Below the pieces are notes generated by a model. It searched no databases. It was not told where the DNA came from and was given only the letters and a program-made list of their open reading frames with translations. Of a stretch of DNA of 8,349 bases, positions 5,570-8,349 are shown one piece after another (within the stretch, counting starts at the first letter, position 1; every line of letters starts with the position of its first letter). The DNA is from Nitrososphaerota archaeon (GTDB lineage: Archaea; Thermoproteota; Nitrososphaeria; Nitrososphaerales; JAHFOH01): positions 1-8,349 of the forward strand of contig JAHFOH010000050.1 of the NCBI GenBank assembly GCA_023266955.1, in the 5' to 3' direction. Both the position numbers and the translations under genes were made by a program.

Positions 5570-6565
5570 TTGCCGCTCGTTGAAGTGCAGGCTCTATCCA
5601 AGACCTTCGAGACTAAGGAGGGTCGCCTCTTCAACAGAGTGGCGAAGAAAGTAACGGCTTTAGACGGCGTCAGCTTTACCATTTCGAAAGGCGAGATTCT
5701 TGGCCTACTAGGTCCTAACGGTGCAGGCAAAACCACGATGATCAAGATGCTTTGTACGCTTGTTCAACCCTCTTCGGGAGATGCTTACGTCAATGGCTTC
5801 AGCATAATGAAGGCGCCGGGGAAAGTTAGAGAGAATCTGGGGGTAATGCTTACAGGAGAAAGGACACTGTATTGGAAGCTTACGGGAAAGGAAAACCTCG
5901 AATACTTTGCAGCCCTCTACCATATGAATAGAGAGGAATCTGCTAAGAGGATTGAGTATCTGCTTGATTTGGTGGGTCTGAAGGACAGGGCTGACACGTA
6001 CGTTGAGAATTATTCGACAGGCATGAGGATTAGGCTTTCATTCGCCAAAGCTTTGCTTCACGATGCACCCGTACTGCTCTTCGACGAGCCTACTTTGGGC
6101 CTTGACCCCCAATCTTCGAGGCTGATTAGGGAAATGATTCTGGATCTTAGGAAGAAGGGTCATGCAATTCTTCTTACGACCCACTATATGGAGGAAGCTG
6201 ATTTGCTCAGTGACAGGGTCGCAATCATCGATCACGGTAAGATAATTGCCATGGCCGCTCCAAGCGCCCTCAAGCAATCAGTAAAGTCCAGCGACATCAT
6301 AGAGATTGAGGCAAGAAATCTTCAACCGGAGATAGTTGAGAGGTTGAAGACTTTCACGGATATCTATGACGCTGTGGCTCTCTTTAATGACTCTGCCGCT
6401 CATAGTGGTGTCATTAAGATCCATGCAGAGAAAGGTAAGGAGGTTCTTCCAGGGATATTGGACGCTCTGGTGAGGAGAGACATAGGTGTGACAAAAGTGA
6501 CTTTCATAGAGCCCACGTTAGAGGATGTCTTCATTGAATTGACGGGGAGGGGCTTGCGTGACTGA
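5570..6565 (+). CDS. ABC exporter ATP-binding protein (DrrA-like)
   Basis: A 331-residue ATPase of the ABC-2/DrrA exporter class that powers the permeases encoded downstream. Visible motifs are Walker A G48-P-N-G-A-G-K54-T55, signature Y148-S-T-G-M152 (the usual variant of LSGGQ in this class), Walker B V168-L-L-F-D-E-P174, D-loop L176-G-L-D-P, and switch His H205 (T-T-H-Y-M-E-E-A). The Q-loop region (91-110) reads G-V-M-L-T-G-E-R-T-L-Y-W-K-L-T-G-K-E-N-L and has Glu97 where a Gln is usual; I recall a similar 'ER-x-x-YWRLTG' form in a subgroup of these ATPases. After about residue 240 comes the DrrA-type C-terminal domain, ending in the diagnostic E314-P-T-L-E-D-V-F-I-E-L-T-G-R. The substrate cannot be read from sequence; drugs, lipids and polysaccharides are all known for the class. 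The TTG start fits the family N-terminus (M-P-L-V-E-V-Q-A-L-S-K-T-F). First gene of the operon. Confidence 0.93.
   Translation: MPLVEVQALSKTFETKEGRLFNRVAKKVTALDGVSFTISKGEILGLLGPNGAGKTTMIKMLCTLVQPSSGDAYVNGFSIMKAPGKVRENLGVMLTGERTLYWKLTGKENLEYFAALYHMNREESAKRIEYLLDLVGLKDRADTYVENYSTGMRIRLSFAKALLHDAPVLLFDEPTLGLDPQSSRLIREMILDLRKKGHAILLTTHYMEEADLLSDRVAIIDHGKIIAMAAPSALKQSVKSSDIIEIEARNLQPEIVERLKTFTDIYDAVALFNDSAAHSGVIKIHAEKGKEVLPGILDALVRRDIGVTKVTFIEPTLEDVFIELTGRGLRD
6546..6550 (+). promoter_or_regulatory. Strong ribosome-binding site for the first permease
   Basis: GGAGG, within the end of the ATPase gene, seven bases before the GTG at 6558. It is the clearest Shine-Dalgarno site in the window and supports the 8-base overlap between the two genes. 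Confidence 0.6.
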
Positions 6566-7388
6566 CATAGCAGGGACAACTAAAGCCCTTTCAGCGATAT
6601 TCATGAAGGAGCTGAAGCACTATACTCGCTACCCTGGAAACCTAGCATTCCTGTTCGCCATACCATTTCTATTCACCTTCATGTTGTCAGCCATGGGGAC
6701 GTTCGTAGGAGGTTCTAACGCTGCTCAATACTTTTTCCAGAGAACGGGAACGCAGAATTTCTTCGTATACCAGATCCTCGGTTCGGCGATTTGGATTATG
6801 ACTTGGGTTGTTATTGAGGATCTTGGATCTGCTCTTAGGAATGAACAGATTAAGGGTACACTTGAACAGAATTTTCTGGCTCCAATTAACAGGTTCCTCC
6901 TACTTGTTGGCGTGGCTCTAGCTCATATCGTCATTTCAGCACTGATTTTCATTGGCGTAGTTTTCGCGACCGTATTAGTTTTGCAACCTGGATCGCTTCT
7001 CAGCCTTTTCCTCGCTATGCTAACCCTGATTCTGGGTCTAACACCAATGTTTGGAATAGCATTTATTTTCTCAGGCTTCGTTATACGCTTCAAGGAGCCC
7101 TATGCTTTCACTCAGATTGTCAATATGATCTTCGCCGTTCTGGCTGGAACTTACTATCCGGTCAGTGTGCTTCCCAGCTGGCTGCAGATAGTGTCAAGAA
7201 TCATTCCTCAAACTTACCTAATAGAAGATATGCGCCTCATTATTCTCTTCAACAAGAGCTTAGTGGACCTCTACGGTCATTTCATCCTTCTTGGTGTCAT
7301 GGCTTTAGTGTATCCTGCTCTTGGGTACTACTTCTTCAAGAGGTTTGAGAATCGGGCAAAGGTGACGGGCGATCTATCCAAGTTCTGA
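6558..7388 (+). CDS. ABC-2 type permease, first of pair
   Basis: A 276-residue integral membrane protein of the ABC-2 permease family. An amphipathic N-terminal helix (L11-S-A-I-F-M-K-E-L-K-H-Y-T-R-Y-P) precedes six predicted membrane helices (about 29-48, 69-88, 114-141, 148-175, 185-203, 240-258). The cytoplasmic loop after helix 2 carries the family's coupling motif, R94-N-E-Q-I-K-G-T-L-E-Q-N-F-L-A-P-I-N-R112. The short re-entrant segment G197-T-Y-Y-P-V-S-V-L-P before the last loop is also typical. It begins at GTG, overlapping the ATPase gene by 8 bases with a strong GGAGG, so the two are translationally coupled. The gene ends at TGA (7386-7388), directly adjoining the second permease in the +1 frame. 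Together with that protein it should form the transmembrane channel of the exporter. Confidence 0.92.
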   Translation: MTDIAGTTKALSAIFMKELKHYTRYPGNLAFLFAIPFLFTFMLSAMGTFVGGSNAAQYFFQRTGTQNFFVYQILGSAIWIMTWVVIEDLGSALRNEQIKGTLEQNFLAPINRFLLLVGVALAHIVISALIFIGVVFATVLVLQPGSLLSLFLAMLTLILGLTPMFGIAFIFSGFVIRFKEPYAFTQIVNMIFAVLAGTYYPVSVLPSWLQIVSRIIPQTYLIEDMRLIILFNKSLVDLYGHFILLGVMALVYPALGYYFFKRFENRAKVTGDLSKF

Positions 7389-7401
7389 GAGATTTTCGAA
7401 A

Positions 7402-8208
7402 ATCTTAGGGGAATTCAAAGCCTCCTTCATAAAGGACTTTAGGACTTACATAAGATATCCCTCGTGGATAGCGAGTGAATTCATCACCACACCGCTCTGG
7501 TTCTTGTTCTTCGCTCTCGCTATGTTTCTCTTCGCTCCAATCGGCTCAACAGCTACGCCAAGTCCTTCGTCAAATATCATCAGCTACTTCTACTGGGGCT
7601 TCGTCTTCGTCATTCTCTTTAGCACCAGCATCTGGGGTATAGGAAATTCGGTTCGAAACGAGCAGCTGGAGGGAACAATGGAGCAGCTCTTCATGGCTCC
7701 AATAAGCAGGTTGACGCTTATAGTTGGTAAATGGGCTAGAACCCTGCTGACAGATTCCATCGTTGTGAGCTATACGGGCTTAATCATTTTGCTAGTTGGA
7801 GGACTCTCCATTAGAGTTGCTAACCCAATTCTCCTACTCATTTCGATAGGGCTATTCGAACTGGCGATTCTAGGATTTGGATTGATCTTCGCCGCCATTG
7901 CTTTCAAATTGAAGGCCTTCAACACAATCGCCAATTTCTTCCAGTTTATGCTTATCATATTTGGTGGCGCCTTCTTCCCTGTTGCATTACTGCCGTTTCC
8001 GTTCGTTCTTATTTCATTAGCTATCCCCTTTACCTACTATGCGGATATGATCAAGTTCGCGGCAGTCGAGTCTCCTACTTTAATAAATTGGAGCATAGAG
8101 TTGCTGTTTGTCGCAGGTTTAAGCGTGATGATGCTTTTGGTTGGCTTGCAAGTATTTCGATGGGTGGAGAGATCGGTCAAAACGAAGGGTCAGATAGGCA
8201 CACACTAA
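7402..8208 (+). CDS. ABC-2 type permease, second of pair; start codon uncertain
   Basis: This is a paralogue of the preceding permease. The loop motif R-N-E-Q-L-E-G-T-M-E-Q-L-F-M-A-P-I-S-R (from about 7654) is nearly the same, six membrane helices are expected, and G-G-A-F-F-P-V-A-L-L-P matches G-T-Y-Y-P-V-S-V-L-P. The first conventional start is TTG at 7504, but that would cut into helix 1 and remove the conserved amphipathic helix. The frame is open back to 7366 and encodes F-K-A-S-F-I-K-D-F-R-T-Y-I-R-Y-P-S (7414-7464), the counterpart of the partner's L-S-A-I-F-M-K-E-L-K-H-Y-T-R-Y-P. Between 7366 and 7503 there is no in-frame ATG, GTG or TTG. I place the start provisionally at ATC 7402 (268 residues, close to the partner's 276). 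A +1 frameshift from the first permease or an indel that split one fused gene are alternatives. The stop is TAA. Gene identity is firm; the 5' end is not. Confidence 0.85.
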   Translation: MLGEFKASFIKDFRTYIRYPSWIASEFITTPLWFLFFALAMFLFAPIGSTATPSPSSNIISYFYWGFVFVILFSTSIWGIGNSVRNEQLEGTMEQLFMAPISRLTLIVGKWARTLLTDSIVVSYTGLIILLVGGLSIRVANPILLLISIGLFELAILGFGLIFAAIAFKLKAFNTIANFFQFMLIIFGGAFFPVALLPFPFVLISLAIPFTYYADMIKFAAVESPTLINWSIELLFVAGLSVMMLLVGLQVFRWVERSVKTKGQIGTH

Positions 8209-8245
8209 GTAGCCAGAAGTACTGAGTGAAGCAACGCATTTTGCA

Positions 8246-8349
8246 CTAATCTTCTTCATACTCGACCAACTGAGGTGAGGTTTCAATAGCCTCGGGCTTC
8301 TGTTTAGGAGCCTCCCAGTCACGCCAAGGCCCCAGGATTTTTTCAAAAG
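8246..8349 (-). CDS. C-terminal end of an unrecognised gene (cut by window edge)
   Basis: The minus strand is open from the window edge to TAG at 8248-8246 in the frame read from 8347, giving the last 33 residues of a protein: F-E-K-I-L-G-P-W-R-D-W-E-A-P-K, then Q-K-P-E-A-I-E-T-S-P-Q, and an acidic close E-Y-E-E-D. The orderly composition, codon use and acidic tail look coding, unlike the other two frames; the alternative minus frame (8346-8119) runs far into the permease gene and looks like its shadow. It converges on the permease gene with 37 bases between stop codons. Too little is present to name a function. Confidence 0.45.
   Translation of the reverse strand, partial: FEKILGPWRDWEAPKQKPEAIETSPQLVEYEED

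Noticed and set aside
8119..8346. Minus-strand 75-codon frame overlapping the end of the second permease.
   Set aside because: It runs antisense through a well-supported permease C-terminus. The frame one base over (8347-8246) gives a far more protein-like gene end.
1..8349. CRISPR arrays, insertion sequences, integrase sites or long repeats.
   Set aside because: I saw no regularly spaced repeats, transposase-like product or long terminal repeats in the window; only short inverted repeats were found.

Overview
The window looks archaeal. Three promoters carry a TATA-like box about 26-40 bases upstream of the start codon. Two of these boxes fit nearly leaderless transcripts (starts at 1863 and 5466). 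Start codons are mostly GTG or TTG. Gene content also fits: a YfcE-type phosphodiesterase, a membrane-anchored blue-copper protein, an ASCH-domain start and a DrrA-like exporter. I lean towards Thermoproteota (Nitrososphaeria- or Bathyarchaeia-like), but that lineage is inferred from style and not from a marker gene.

Layout. 1-61 (minus) is the start of an ASCH-domain gene that runs off the left edge, divergent from a YfcE/MJ0936-type metallophosphoesterase (186-668). 942-1460 (minus) encodes a small secreted protein split by one in-frame TGA. 1863-2681 is a five-helix membrane protein ending in an external cupredoxin domain with a His-Cys-His-Met copper site. 2682-3336 is mostly non-coding but holds a possible frameshifted small gene (2851-3148, minus). 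3337-3744 is an AHSA1/SRPBCC protein that converges on 3766-5466 (minus), a 566-residue DsbA-like / winged-helix / ArsM-like methyltransferase fusion. Divergent from it, 5570-8208 is an ABC-2 export operon: one ATPase and two related permeases. The right edge (8246-8349, minus) holds the last 33 codons of an unrecognised gene converging on that operon.

How the genes may work together. The ATPase and two permeases almost certainly form one exporter with two half-permeases. The fused methyltransferase starts about 100 bases away, back to back with the exporter, and carries its own DNA-binding-like domain. A modify-and-export module for a toxic metalloid, thiol-reactive or redox-active compound is therefore conceivable, but this is inference from proximity and domains only. 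The most unusual points are the three-domain fusion with altered active-site residues, and the second permease, whose reading frame has no ATG/GTG/TTG at its expected N-terminus and lies exactly +1 to the first permease at its stop codon.
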